DNA of 64,000 nt from SPCO01 sp964579825 (lineage in GTDB: Bacteria > Chloroflexota > Limnocylindria > Limnocylindrales > CSP1-4): contig CAZOHT010000012.1 of assembly GCA_964579825.1 (NCBI GenBank), forward strand, positions 33,273-97,272, in the 5' to 3' direction. The translations under genes were made by a program, and so were the position numbers. The notes beneath the pieces were generated by a model, which was not told where the DNA came from, made no database searches, and was given only the letters and a program-made list of their open reading frames with translations. Of the stretch, positions 54,230-62,934 are shown piece by piece. The first letter of the stretch is position 1; each line of letters starts with the position of its first letter.

Positions 54230-55279
54230 GTGGCGATCAAGCTGATCCGGGCGACGGGCACGCCGTTCGAGCGCGGACGGGCCATCGGCCGGGGCCTCCG
54301 GGCGGAGATGGACGCCTCGCTCGCCTTCGTCGATCGCTATCTCTCGGCGCACGGCGTGGACGCGGCGTCGCTGGACCGCATCCTCACCCCCTACATCGCC
54401 GCTTCGGAGGCGGCCCTCCCCCACCTCGTCGAGCAGATCCGCGGCATCGCCGACGGGGCGGACCAGCCGTTCGCCACGGTCATGGCCGCGAATGCGTTCG
54501 AGGAGATCTACGGACAGGTCGAGCTTGGGATCGGGCGCCTGGCGCCGCTCGAGCGCTGCACCGATGTCGTCGTGGACACCTCCGACGGCCCGCTCCTGGG
54601 CCACACCGAACAGTGGTATGCCGGTGACGAGGGGGCCGTCGGAATCGTGATCGATGTCCCCGACGACGGTCCCGCGGTCCTCGCCCCGGTCGTCGCCGGC
54701 ACCCTGCCCCTGGTCGGGATCAACGAGCACGGCGTCGCGGTCGGGGCGATGTCACTGAGCGCCCGGGACGAACGGGTCGGCATCCCCAGGGCCCTCATCG
54801 CGCGGGACGTCATGGATGCCCGCGATGCGGCGGACGCTGCGGCCCGAGCCTCGCGACCAGGTCGCGCCGGTGGGTACTCCTACCAGCTGGCCTTCCCCGA
54901 CGACGCGGCCCTGGTCGTCGAGACGACCGGGACGCGTCATGCCGTGTACGCCGGCCACGTCCACACCAACCACGCCCTCGATGGCTCGGTCGCCGAGGTC
55001 ACCTTCCCGCCCTCGCCTGGCAGCCTCGGTCGGTTCGCCCGGGCGTCGGCGCTTCGCGACCATATGGACCCGACACTCGCCGGCCTCACGTCGATCCTGG
55101 CCGACCATGGCGCCCAGCCGCAGGCCATCTGCGTCCATCCGGACCCAGCCGACGGCGACGAGGGCTCGACCATCCTGTTCGCCATGATCGCCGACCCCGT
55201 CCGGCGGACGCTGTCGATCGCCTCGGGCCACGCCTGCACCGGCACCTTCGAGATCTTCGGCCTCGACGACCTCCGCTGA
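54230..55279 (+). CDS. C45 family autoproteolytic acyltransferase/hydrolase
   Basis: 349 residues. N-terminal nucleophile enzyme related to acyl-CoA:6-APA acyltransferase. The nucleophile Cys110 lies in LERCTDVVVDTSDGPLLGHT, with HTEQWY further on as in the family. LVGINEHGVAVGAMSL and HTNHAL are conserved. Cleavage before Cys110 would activate it. Substrate unknown. GTG start, directly after the channel gene. Confidence 0.82.
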   Translation: MAIKLIRATGTPFERGRAIGRGLRAEMDASLAFVDRYLSAHGVDAASLDRILTPYIAASEAALPHLVEQIRGIADGADQPFATVMAANAFEEIYGQVELGIGRLAPLERCTDVVVDTSDGPLLGHTEQWYAGDEGAVGIVIDVPDDGPAVLAPVVAGTLPLVGINEHGVAVGAMSLSARDERVGIPRALIARDVMDARDAADAAARASRPGRAGGYSYQLAFPDDAALVVETTGTRHAVYAGHVHTNHALDGSVAEVTFPPSPGSLGRFARASALRDHMDPTLAGLTSILADHGAQPQAICVHPDPADGDEGSTILFAMIADPVRRTLSIASGHACTGTFEIFGLDDLR

Positions 55280-55298
55280 GTCGGCCCGGACATGAAGA

Positions 55299-55316
55299 AC
55301 GGCCCCGGAGGGCCGT
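55299..55316 (-). terminator. terminator of the tRNA cluster (bidirectional hairpin)
   Basis: ACGGCCC-TCCG-GGGCCGT stem (7 bp), followed on the minus strand by TCTTCAT. It also lies just after the plus-strand C45 gene stop and may act on both. Confidence 0.65.
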
Positions 55317-55331
55317 CAGTCGGTCGGTGAG

Positions 55332-55408
55332 TGGAGGCGACGACCGGATTCGAACCGGTGAATAGAGGTTTTGCAGACCTCCGTGTTGAGCCACTTCACC
55401 ACGTCGCC
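55332..55408 (-). tRNA. tRNA-Cys (anticodon GCA)
   Basis: Acceptor GGCGACG with CGTCGCC, discriminator T and encoded CCA. Anticodon loop in GTCT-GCA-AAACC. T-loop GGTTCGAATCC. Fourth and last of the minus-strand tRNA cluster. Confidence 0.95.
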
Positions 55409-55440
55409 ATATGGGGTTCGCGCCGATCGCTCGGGTGGTT

Positions 55441-55514
55441 TGGCTGCCCCTCGAGGGTTCGAACCTCGGTTCACGGATTCAAAGTCCGCTGTCCTACCAC
55501 TAGACGAAGGGGCA
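55441..55514 (-). tRNA. tRNA-Gln (anticodon TTG)
   Basis: Acceptor TGCCCCT with AGGGGCA, discriminator G, encoded CCA. Anticodon loop ACT-TTG-AA. T-arm GAGGTTCGAACCCTC. Confidence 0.94.
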
Positions 55515-55534
55515 GCGGTCCGATGTCTGAGGAA

Positions 55535-55610
55535 TGGAGCGGAAGACGGGACTCGAACCCGCGACCCTCACCTTGGCAAGGTGATGCTCTACCAACTGAG
55601 CCACTTCCGC
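55535..55610 (-). tRNA. tRNA-Gly (anticodon GCC)
   Basis: Starts GCGGAAG and ends CTTCCGC-T-CCA. Anticodon in CACCTT-GCC-AAGGTG. T-arm GCGGGTTCGAGTCCCGT. Confidence 0.95.
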
Positions 55611-55636
55611 CCGAAGGCACTGCACCCACCCGTAGG

Positions 55637-55712
55637 TGGTGCCGAGAGCCAGATTCGAACTGGCGACACCGCGATTTTCAGTCGCGTGCTCTACCGACTG
55701 AGCTATCTCGGC
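55637..55712 (-). tRNA. tRNA-Phe (anticodon GAA)
   Basis: Starts GCCGAGA and ends TCTCGGC-A-CCA. Anticodon in CGACT-GAA-AATCG. First of the Phe-Gly-Gln-Cys cluster. Confidence 0.95.
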
Positions 55713-55753
55713 CCGATGAACAACCAGCCGTCGGCTGCCCGTCGGCGGAGGCG

Positions 55754-55759
55754 AGGATA
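55754..55759 (-). promoter_or_regulatory. tRNA-cluster promoter, extended -10
   Basis: Minus strand TGA-TATCCT, about 41 bases before the tRNA-Phe 5' end and just past the htpX stop. Confidence 0.6.
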
Positions 55760-55800
55760 TCACGGGCCACGCGACGCCCGCCACCGAGCGACCGTCCGCG

Positions 55801-56781
55801 CTACTCCAGGTCTGCCAGCTGCGCGGCCTGTTCCGCGCTCAACGGCGGCTGGCTCGTCAGCTCGCGCAAGCGGTTGATCCGGTCGAGGATGGGCGGGTGC
55901 GTCGACATCAGGGACGACGAGCGGGCCTCGAACTTCTTGATCGGGTTCGTGAAGTACATGTGCTGGGTGCCTCGGTTGGCGACCTCGAGCACCTCGCGGT
56001 CGGACGAGATCTTGGCCAGCGCTCGCTCCAGGCCCAGCGGGTTCCGGGTCAACTCCACGGACGACGCGTCCGCGAGGTACTCACGCTGACGACTCACGGC
56101 GAGCTGGATGAACCGGCTGATGAGCGGCGCGATGATGGCCAGCGCGATGGCGATGATGGCGAAGGCCGCCTGGGCGCCTCCCCCACCCCCGCTGCTGTCA
56201 TTGCGTGACCGGCGCGTCCCGCCCCAGAACGTGAAGCGCAGGAAGAAGTCCGCCAGGAGCGCGATGGCGCCGACCATGACCCCGACGACGAGCGAGAACC
56301 GGATGTCCAGGTTCCGCACGTGCGACAGCTCGTGGCCGATGACCCCCTGCAGTTCCTCTCGGTCCAGCTTCTGCAGGAGCCCCGTCGTGATCGCGATCGA
56401 GGCGTGGGCCGGGTCGCGGCCGGTCGCGAAGGCGTTCGGGGCCGTGTCGTCGATGATGTAGACCGCCGGCACCGGGATGTTCGCGGCGATCGCCAACTCC
56501 TGGACGACGTTCATCAGCTGTGGGGCGGCGGCCGGATCCACGGCCTTGGCGCCACTGACCGCCAGGACCAGCTTGTCGCCCTGGAAGTACGTGCCGATCC
56601 CCGACATGACACCCAAGCCCAGGGCGAACAGGGTCACCCCGAGACCCCCCGCGGGCGAGCCGAACATCGCGTAGCCGACGCTGAAGCCCAGCAACCCGAG
56701 CAGCAGGACGACGAAGCCGGCCATCAGCAGCGAGTTGCGCTGGTTGGCCGACTTCTGGGCGTAGAACGTGTTCCCGGCCAC
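55801..56781 (-). CDS. htpX: membrane zinc metalloprotease HtpX
   Basis: Membrane quality-control protease (M48). 326 residues. Two N-terminal helices; zinc site GHELSHVRN; Glu in SRQREYLADASSVELTRNP; STHPPILDRINRL. A Gly-rich loop (SSGGGGG) is inserted near residue 200. GTG start, with GGAGG close upstream. Paired with lemA, a known neighbour. Confidence 0.95.
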   Translation of the reverse strand: MAGNTFYAQKSANQRNSLLMAGFVVLLLGLLGFSVGYAMFGSPAGGLGVTLFALGLGVMSGIGTYFQGDKLVLAVSGAKAVDPAAAPQLMNVVQELAIAANIPVPAVYIIDDTAPNAFATGRDPAHASIAITTGLLQKLDREELQGVIGHELSHVRNLDIRFSLVVGVMVGAIALLADFFLRFTFWGGTRRSRNDSSGGGGGAQAAFAIIAIALAIIAPLISRFIQLAVSRQREYLADASSVELTRNPLGLERALAKISSDREVLEVANRGTQHMYFTNPIKKFEARSSSLMSTHPPILDRINRLRELTSQPPLSAEQAAQLADLE

Positions 56782-56803
56782 GGTCCCTCCCGCGGGCGGG
56801 CGG

Positions 56804-57367
56804 TCAGCTCAGGCTGAGGTCGACGTTCGGGACCGCGGAGGCCTCGGGCTCCGCGTCGAAGAACTCGCGCTTGACGAACCCGAAGATGCCGGCGATGAGC
56901 ACGGCTGGGAACGTGGCGATCCCGGTGTTGTAGTCCAGCACGGTGGCGTTGTAGTGCTGGCGCGAGAAGGAGATCTGGTTCTCCGTCGTGGTCAGGTTCT
57001 CCTGGAGCGACAGGACGTTCTCGTTCGCCTTCAACTCCGGGTAGTTCTCGACGACCGCGAACAGCGAGCGCAGCGTGCCGGTCAGGGCGTTCTCCGCGGC
57101 GGCCTGCTGGGCCGGGCCCTGGGAGCCGGCGGCGACAGCCGCCGCGCGGGCGTTCGTCACGTCGGTCAGGACCTTCTGCTCGAAGCCCATGTAGCCCTTG
57201 ACCGCGTTCACCAGGTTCGGGATGAGGTCGTGGCGACGCTTGAGTTGGACTTCGATCTGGGCGAACGCCTCGTCCACACGCAGGCGCTTCTGGACCAGGC
57301 CGTTGTACAGCCCGATGAGGATGACCGCCAGGATGACGATGATCCCGCCGATGATCAGGAGTTCCAT
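56804..57367 (-). CDS. LemA family protein
   Basis: 187 residues. One N-terminal helix (IIVILAVILIGLYNGLV), then a coiled helical domain: FAQIEVQLKRRHDLIPNLVN, YPELKANENVLSLQENL, ENQISFSRQHYN. Role uncertain; genetic links to HtpX exist in several bacteria. ATG with GGAGG six bases upstream. Confidence 0.94.
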   Translation of the reverse strand: MELLIIGGIIVILAVILIGLYNGLVQKRLRVDEAFAQIEVQLKRRHDLIPNLVNAVKGYMGFEQKVLTDVTNARAAAVAAGSQGPAQQAAAENALTGTLRSLFAVVENYPELKANENVLSLQENLTTTENQISFSRQHYNATVLDYNTGIATFPAVLIAGIFGFVKREFFDAEPEASAVPNVDLSLS

Positions 57368-57414
57368 GCCCCTCCTCCGGTGGCGATAGCAGTCCGGGGC
57401 GACGCCCAGGCTGC

Positions 57415-57981
57415 TCAGAGCATAGCAGCGACCATCGTGGCTGGGTCCACTGCAGCCGCCGCCCCGGCGTCGAACGCCCGCAGGTCCGCCTCGAGCGTCT
57501 CCGGGTGCTTCGCTCCGACCACCTCGCCCAGCCCGGAGCGGATGGCGTCCACGCCGATCACGGTCGACCTGGCGGCCAGGGCGCCGAGCGCGACGATGCT
57601 CACCAGTCGGTCGTCGCCGGCGGCCCGGGCAAGCTGCGTGCACGGCGGTGCGAGGACCTGGACCCCGTCCACCGGTCGCGGCGGCGTGCCCCTGGAGCCA
57701 TCCACGATCAGCAGGCCGCTCGAGGCGACCTTCGGCCCGTACTTCTCGAGGGCCGGAGCCGACAGGGCGATCACGACGTCGGCGCGATCCACGACCGGCG
57801 AACCGATCGGCTCGTCGCCCACGATCACGGTGCAGGCCGCCGCCCCGCCGCGCATCTCCGGCCCGTAGGACGGGATCCAGAACACCTCGAGGCCCTCGGC
57901 CATCGCGGCGCGCGCCAGGACGGTCCCGGCGAACAGGATCCCCTGCCCGCCGAACCCGGACACGATCACGGTGCGCTCCAT
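57415..57981 (-). CDS. 2-oxoacid:ferredoxin oxidoreductase, gamma subunit
   Basis: 188 residues: VIVSGFGGQGILFAGTVLA and FWIPSYGPEMRGGAAACTV are diagnostic (KorC/VorC type). Last gene of the four-gene operon. ATG shares one base with the beta stop. Confidence 0.93.
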   Translation of the reverse strand: MERTVIVSGFGGQGILFAGTVLARAAMAEGLEVFWIPSYGPEMRGGAAACTVIVGDEPIGSPVVDRADVVIALSAPALEKYGPKVASSGLLIVDGSRGTPPRPVDGVQVLAPPCTQLARAAGDDRLVSIVALGALAARSTVIGVDAIRSGLGEVVGAKHPETLEADLRAFDAGAAAAVDPATMVAAML

Positions 57982-58763
57982 CAGGCACGCTCCGCGGCCA
58001 GGTGCGGCCGGTCGACCAGGACGCCGAGTGGGAAGGTCTCGGCGACCTCCGCAAGGTGGTCGATCGACTCCACCGGGGTCATCCCCCAGCCGACCGGGCA
58101 GTTGGACAGGATCTCGACGATGCCGAATCCGCCATCGACCGCCTGGACCTCGCACGCCCGTCGCAGCATCGCCTTCGTCTTGCCGATCGCCGACGGCGAG
58201 GCGAGCGAGCCCCGCGCGGCGTACGCGACGCCCGGGAGGATGGCCAGCATCTCGGTGATGGGCAGCGGGTAGCCGGCGGTCCGCGCGTCGCGGCCGAGCG
58301 GCGTCGAGGTCGTCTTCTGGCCGAGGAGCGAGGTCGGCGCCAGCTGGCCTCCGGTCATCCCGTAGATCCCGTTGTTGACGAAGATGACCGTCATCCGCTC
58401 CGCCCGCGCGGCGGCGTGGACGATCTCGGCCGTGCCGATGGCGGCCAGGTCACCGTCACCCTGGTAGGTCAGGACGAAGGCGTCCGGCCGCACCCGCCGG
58501 ATCCCGGTCGCGACAGCCGGCGCCCGGCCATGCTGGGCTTCGACAAAGTCGATGTGGAGGTAGTCGTAGGCGAAGACCGCGCAACCGACCGCGGCGACCG
58601 CGATGGTCCTGGACGCGAGGTCCAGTTCGCCGAGGACCTCCGCCAGCAGCCGATGCACGACGCCATGCCCGCAGCCCGGGCAGTAGTGGGTGGATCGGTC
58701 CTCCAGGAGCTCCGGTCGAGCCGCCACGACCCGAGGCGGCCGCCCATCCAGCGAGGTGGTCAC
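57981..58763 (-). CDS. 2-oxoacid:ferredoxin oxidoreductase, beta (TPP) subunit
   Basis: 260 residues. CPGCGHG near residue 30 and the TPP-Mg motif YQGDGDLAAIGTAEI...NNGIYGMTGGQ. Binds TPP and probably one [4Fe-4S]. GTG overlaps the alpha stop (GTGA). Confidence 0.94.
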   Translation of the reverse strand: MTTSLDGRPPRVVAARPELLEDRSTHYCPGCGHGVVHRLLAEVLGELDLASRTIAVAAVGCAVFAYDYLHIDFVEAQHGRAPAVATGIRRVRPDAFVLTYQGDGDLAAIGTAEIVHAAARAERMTVIFVNNGIYGMTGGQLAPTSLLGQKTTSTPLGRDARTAGYPLPITEMLAILPGVAYAARGSLASPSAIGKTKAMLRRACEVQAVDGGFGIVEILSNCPVGWGMTPVESIDHLAEVAETFPLGVLVDRPHLAAERA

Positions 58764-59908
58764 GCCGGCCCTCCTTCGCGGTCGGGCGTCCGCGCCCAGG
58801 CGGCCCGCAGCGCGTCGACGACGTCCCCGGGCGTCGGGACCATCCCGCCGGTCCGCCCGTGGAAGAGGACCGGCACGCGGCCGTCCACGGCGAGACGGAC
58901 GTCCTCGACCATCTGGCCGGCCGATAGCTCGACGACCAGGACGGCACGGGCGCCCGCCGCCGCGGTGGCCAGGGCATCGGACGGGAACGGCCACAGGCTG
59001 ATCGGGCGGAACAGGCCCGCCTTGAGACCCAGGCTCCTGGCGTCGGCCACGGCGGTCCGCGCGACCCGAGCCGCGGTGCCGTACGCGACGATGACGACCT
59101 CCGCGTCGTCAAGCCCCTCGCCGGCCCAGCGGACCTCGTCCGCCGCGATCGTCCGGAATTTGGCCTGGAGCGCGTCGTTGTGCGCCTCGAGGTCCTCGTT
59201 TCGCAGGTGGAGCGACTTGACCACGCGCGGCGAACGGCCATCGGCGCCCGTCACCGCCCAGGGCGCCTCGAGCCGGTCCGGGTACCGGTAGACCGGTCGG
59301 ACCGGTTCCATCGCCTGACCGATGATCCCGTCCGCGAGGAGGATGACCGGCGTCCGATACCGCTCGGCCACCTCGAACGCGTCGGCGACGAGCGACACGG
59401 CCTCCGCGATGGACGACGGCGCGAAGACCGGGACGCGATAGTCGCCGTGACCGTGGCCCTTGACCGCCTGGAGGTAGTCGGACTGGGACGGCCCGATGCT
59501 GCCGAGCCCGGGTCCGCCGCGCATGACGTCCACCAGCACCATCGGCAGCTCCGACCCGGCGAGGTAGCTCATCCCCTCGGCCATCAGGCTGAAGCCCGGG
59601 CTGGAGGTGGAGACCATGACCCGCGCCCCGGTGGCCGCCGCCCCGAGCGCCATCGAGATCGCGCCGATCTCCGATTCGGCCTGGACGAACGCCCGACCCT
59701 CCTCCGGCATCCGCCGGGCCATCCACTCGAGCAGCTCCGCCTGGGGCGTGATGGGATAGCCGAAGTAGGCGTCGCAACCGGCCTGGATGGCCGCCTCGGC
59801 GATGGCCTCGTTGCCCTTGAGCAGGACGCGGGCCGGGAGGACGGCATCCGATCGTAGAGCGCCAGGCCGGGCGACCGCAGTGGCCCCGGACACGGCCGGC
59901 GCGGTCAC
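58760..59908 (-). CDS. 2-oxoacid:ferredoxin oxidoreductase, alpha subunit
   Basis: 382 residues: LLKGNEAIAEAAIQAGCDAY, FGYPITPQAELLEWM, STSSPGFSLMAEGMSYLAG. Oxidises a 2-oxoacid to acyl-CoA and CO2, reducing ferredoxin. 2-Oxoglutarate (TCA cycle) or branched-chain 2-oxoacids are the likely substrates; sequence does not settle it. GTG start overlaps the ferredoxin stop. Confidence 0.93.
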   Translation of the reverse strand: MTAPAVSGATAVARPGALRSDAVLPARVLLKGNEAIAEAAIQAGCDAYFGYPITPQAELLEWMARRMPEEGRAFVQAESEIGAISMALGAAATGARVMVSTSSPGFSLMAEGMSYLAGSELPMVLVDVMRGGPGLGSIGPSQSDYLQAVKGHGHGDYRVPVFAPSSIAEAVSLVADAFEVAERYRTPVILLADGIIGQAMEPVRPVYRYPDRLEAPWAVTGADGRSPRVVKSLHLRNEDLEAHNDALQAKFRTIAADEVRWAGEGLDDAEVVIVAYGTAARVARTAVADARSLGLKAGLFRPISLWPFPSDALATAAAGARAVLVVELSAGQMVEDVRLAVDGRVPVLFHGRTGGMVPTPGDVVDALRAAWARTPDREGGPA

Positions 59909-60174
59909 GCGTGGCCCTCGCGGGCAGGCGCGATCACGGTGAAGACCGCATCCGGGCAGACCTTGGCGCAGAGGGCGCAGCTCGTGCACCGGAAGGCGTC
60001 CAGGAGGTGGACCGGATGGTGACCCAGCGCGTTGACCGTCGAGAGGTCGAGGGCGAGGACGTGCGTCGGGCAGGCGGCGACGCACAGCTCACAGCCCTTG
60101 CACCGCTCCGTCGCGATGACGAGCGGCCCGCCGGTCACGGCGGCGGTGCTCGACGGACCGGTGGCGCCGATCAT
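59905..60174 (-). CDS. 2[4Fe-4S] ferredoxin subunit (delta) of the oxidoreductase
   Basis: 89 residues. Two clusters: CKGCELCVAACP and CTSCALCAKVCP. Passes electrons from the alpha-beta-gamma complex. ATG overlaps the YbaK gene stop (ATGA). Confidence 0.93.
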   Translation of the reverse strand: MIGATGPSSTAAVTGGPLVIATERCKGCELCVAACPTHVLALDLSTVNALGHHPVHLLDAFRCTSCALCAKVCPDAVFTVIAPAREGHA

Positions 60175-60692
60175 CCCGGCGACCAGGCCGGCCGATCCGA
60201 CGTGTCCGCCAGGTCGGCGTACTCGACGTGGCCGGCGCGCTCCCAACCTGCGCGGTCGACATGCATCGTGAACCGGTGGCTGCCCGCATGGAACGAGATC
60301 TCGTCATCGTCGTGGATGGCGTGATCGGCGACGACACGGAGCCCGAACAGGGCGCCGATCGGGGGGATGGTGCCCACTTCGCAGTCGGGCGCGAGCGCCG
60401 CCAGCTCGGCCTCGGTCGCGAGCCGGACCGAATCGGCCGCCAGGAAGGCGCCGGCCTTGCCCAGATCGACACGATCGGCGGCATCGACCACGGTGAGTGC
60501 CGGCCCCCCGTCCGCCATCAGGACGACGGTCTTGGCGAACCGCCTCGGATCGATGCCCTCGGCCCGGGCGGTGTCCCTCGCCCGGATCGTCTCGGGGTGC
60601 TCGTGGACCTCGTGGTCCACGTCGTGCTCGATCAGCCAGCGCAGGAGTGGCGGGAACGGGGTCGCCCCAGCCGTGGGTGTCGTGGCCGGCAT
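60171..60692 (-). CDS. YbaK/ProX-type aminoacyl-tRNA deacylase-like protein
   Basis: 173 residues. LLRWLIEHDVDHEVHEHPET, KTVVLMADGGPALTVVDAAD (with the usual catalytic Lys), and GTIPPIGALFGLRVVADHAI fit the YbaK fold, which edits mischarged tRNA. Translationally coupled to the oxidoreductase operon, an unusual partner. ATG with AAGGAGG seven bases upstream. Confidence 0.85.
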   Translation of the reverse strand: MPATTPTAGATPFPPLLRWLIEHDVDHEVHEHPETIRARDTARAEGIDPRRFAKTVVLMADGGPALTVVDAADRVDLGKAGAFLAADSVRLATEAELAALAPDCEVGTIPPIGALFGLRVVADHAIHDDDEISFHAGSHRFTMHVDRAGWERAGHVEYADLADTSDRPAWSPG

Positions 60693-60811
60693 CGCACACC
60701 TCCTTGCCGCCGCAGTCGGGCGGGACCCCTCGAGCATCGGGCGACGGCGCGCGACGGGCCAGTACCGAAGGTCACCGCCGCGCGGGTCGGATGGCAGGAC
60801 CGCCGCCCGAC

Positions 60812-60817
60812 TACCAT
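60812..60817 (+). promoter_or_regulatory. -10 box for leaderless LLM gene
   Basis: TACCAT ends six bases before the ATG at 60824, with no ribosome site. Confidence 0.4.
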
Positions 60818-60823
60818 CCGGGG

Positions 60824-61741
60824 ATGCGTTTCGGCCTCCAACTCTGGTCGCAATCGACGGACTGGCCCACGTTCCGGGACGCGGCGCTCGCAGCCGAGGC
60901 CAGCGGCTGGGACTCGGTCTGGACCTGGGATCACCTGCTGGCGATCTTCGGGCCGTGGGAGCAGCCCATCTTCGAGGGCTGGATGGCGATAGCCGGGCTG
61001 GCGCCCCTCACGACGCGCGTCCGACTCGGCCTGATGGTCGGCGCGAACACGTTCCGGAATCCCGGCCTCACGGCCAAGGTCGCGACGACGCTCGACCACC
61101 TCTCGGGCGGACGGGCGGTGCTCGGCATCGGTGGGGCGTGGTTCGAACGAGAGCACGAGGCCTTCGGCATCGACTTCGGGGCGAGCCCTGGCGAACGGCT
61201 CGACTGGCTGGACGAGTCGGTGGCCCTCATGCGGCGGCTGCTCGACGGCGAGCGGTTCTCGCACGCGGGCGACACGTACACGTTCACGGACGCGCTCAAC
61301 GCTCCGCGCCCGATCCAGGCCCATCTGCCGATCCTCATCGGCGGGTCCGGTCGGCGCAAGACGCTGCGGACCGTGGCGGAGCGGGCGGACGGCTGGAACG
61401 CCTCCGGCACGGTCGAGGAGGTCACGGAGTCCCTGGACGCCCTGGCGGCCCATGCCCGCGATGTCGGACGGGACCTCGCGACGCTGGAGAAGACCATCAG
61501 CTTCCCGATCGTGATCGACGACGATGCCGACGCCGCCCAGCGGCGGATGGACGTCCTGATGGCGGCGAACGGCGTCACGAGCATGGGCGGCGGCCCGCAC
61601 CTGGTGGGGTCGCCTGCGGAGGTCGCGGACGCGATCCGGCCCTACCGCGATCTCGGCTTCGAGACGGTCATCGTCCGGATGCCCGCCCCGTACGACGCGC
61701 AGACCATCGAGCGGATCGGCGAGGTCGCCGAACAGCTGTGA
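60824..61741 (+). CDS. LLM-class (luciferase-like, probably F420-dependent) oxidoreductase
   Basis: 305 residues, TIM barrel. RFGLQLWSQSTDWPTFRDAA, WTWDHLLAIFGPWEQPIFEG, LGLMVGANTFRNPGLTAK, GIGGAWFEREHEAFGIDF and LIGGSGRRKTLR are typical of F420-dependent family members. Substrate unknown. The stop codon is one base from the tRNA-Val repeat, so this gene may mark the ancestral chromosome edge of the insert. Confidence 0.88.
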   Translation: MRFGLQLWSQSTDWPTFRDAALAAEASGWDSVWTWDHLLAIFGPWEQPIFEGWMAIAGLAPLTTRVRLGLMVGANTFRNPGLTAKVATTLDHLSGGRAVLGIGGAWFEREHEAFGIDFGASPGERLDWLDESVALMRRLLDGERFSHAGDTYTFTDALNAPRPIQAHLPILIGGSGRRKTLRTVAERADGWNASGTVEEVTESLDALAAHARDVGRDLATLEKTISFPIVIDDDADAAQRRMDVLMAANGVTSMGGGPHLVGSPAEVADAIRPYRDLGFETVIVRMPAPYDAQTIERIGEVAEQL

Positions 61742-61742
61742 C

Positions 61743-61792
61743 GTGGTGGGCGGTGAGGGAGTCGAACCCCCGACATCCTCGGTGTAAACGAG
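61743..61792 (-). repeat. left attachment-like repeat: 3' half of tRNA-Val
   Basis: 50 bp identical to 63946-63995: from CCA through T-arm, variable loop and anticodon loop of tRNA-Val. The sequence diverges immediately after the anticodon stem, so this copy is not a working tRNA. Fits an att site left by integration into the tRNA gene. Confidence 0.88.
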
Positions 61793-62032
61793 CCTACGCC
61801 CATCCCAGCCTGTGACCGATGGTCGCGGATGACCCCGTTTCGTGCTCAGCGCAGGCCAATTGCCCGGGCATTGATGATGCCATGTGGGCGTGAGCAAGGA
61901 CGCCGTGCGGCGGGAAAGTTGGCACAAATGCGCCAACCGCCACGGTCGGAACCGACGACAAGACCTACCCGGCCCGGACCGTAACGGCGCCCACTTGGTG
62001 GGACCAGCGTCCTTCCAGGCGGCGGGGGTTGC
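61793..62032. other. island left flank, possible gene remnant
   Basis: No intact gene. One plus-strand frame (ending 62046) reads GTNAPTATVGTDDKTYPART, recalling the VGxDGKTYP motif near the HTH of ParB-like or element-borne regulators; it has no start and may be a decayed fragment. Confidence 0.3.
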
Positions 62033-62335
62033 CTAGTCGAACCTAAGGCCGCACGCCGGGCAGTCGGACGCGGCAGTCTTCACACGTTGCCCACAACGTG
62101 AACACAGCCGGTGGCCGAGCATTGATCGCTGCTTGGTCCGCGAGTCAGCAGCGGAGCCAAGGACCACAACGACCGCGACGCACGCAATAGATGGCACAAG
62201 GCTGTTGGTGATTCCGGTTGCGACAAGGGACACGACCAAGACGGCGGCGATGGCCCAGAACTGCCACTCGTTCGTTCTGTAGATGCGCCGGATTGCCCTA
62301 AACCCGCGACACCTGAGGGGGACTCTTATCGCCAC
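62033..62335 (-). CDS. small membrane protein with C-terminal zinc ribbon
   Basis: 100 residues. A basic N terminus (RCRGFRAIRRIYR) precedes two helices (FWAIAAVLVVSLVATGI, LVPSIACVAVVVVLG). A C-terminal zinc ribbon CSRCGQRVKTAASDCPACG may sense or bind. GTG start overlaps the next upstream gene by 38 bp. Unrecognised; inside the island. Confidence 0.65.
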   Translation of the reverse strand: MAIRVPLRCRGFRAIRRIYRTNEWQFWAIAAVLVVSLVATGITNSLVPSIACVAVVVVLGSAADSRTKQRSMLGHRLCSRCGQRVKTAASDCPACGLRFD

Positions 62336-62750
62336 GGAGGCGAGCTAGTTCGGCGCTACAGGCGCCTGTGAAGGCGTCGATCAAGACGCCGAGCTCATCC
62401 ATATCGGGCCGTCCTGGCCGCTTCATGAGCCACGCCGCAGCCCGACCCGCGAACGCGTCTGCTGCAAGGACAATCGCCGGAGGCGCACCAGCGAGGTTTA
62501 GACGATTAATCGCCCTGTCGAGTCCATGGGCCAGCAATGCCTTCTCTTCGTCCGACAGGGTGTCCGTCGCCCATTTGTATTGCACGCCGATCGGGGCGGC
62601 AAGGAGTTCGTAGACCATTGCGTAGACGGCGGTGAGCTCGTCAATTCGGGCTCGCTCGCGTGCCAGATTCCGCTGGGCCACGGCGCCGATGCCAGCGCCG
62701 ACAGCAACGCCAACCAGTGCGGCAATCGCGGTTATGGCTTCGCCTGACAT
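62298..62750 (-). CDS. single-TM helical protein of unknown function
   Basis: 150 residues. N-terminal helix (ITAIAALVGVAVGAGIGAVA), then a charged, mainly helical soluble part (RNLARERARIDELTAVYAM ... WLMKRPGRPDMDELGVLI). TAGGCT (62758-62763, minus strand) ends seven bases before the ATG, so it is probably leaderless. First of a two-gene operon in the island. Confidence 0.65.
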   Translation of the reverse strand: MSGEAITAIAALVGVAVGAGIGAVAQRNLARERARIDELTAVYAMVYELLAAPIGVQYKWATDTLSDEEKALLAHGLDRAINRLNLAGAPPAIVLAADAFAGRAAAWLMKRPGRPDMDELGVLIDAFTGACSAELARLRGDKSPPQVSRV

Positions 62751-62934
62751 ACATGTCAGCCTACTCCGACGGCGTATGCGTCACGTCTCCCACGCGACCC
62801 TCGGTCCCCGTGGGTTACCTGGACGGCTTCGAGCCGCAGTGAGGCCCTGGCAGATGTACGAGCGGCCCGGGCAGCCATGCTCGAGGTGGGAGCCGGAGGC
62901 CTTCGAGGTGTGGCGGACTAGCTGCCCGGATCAC

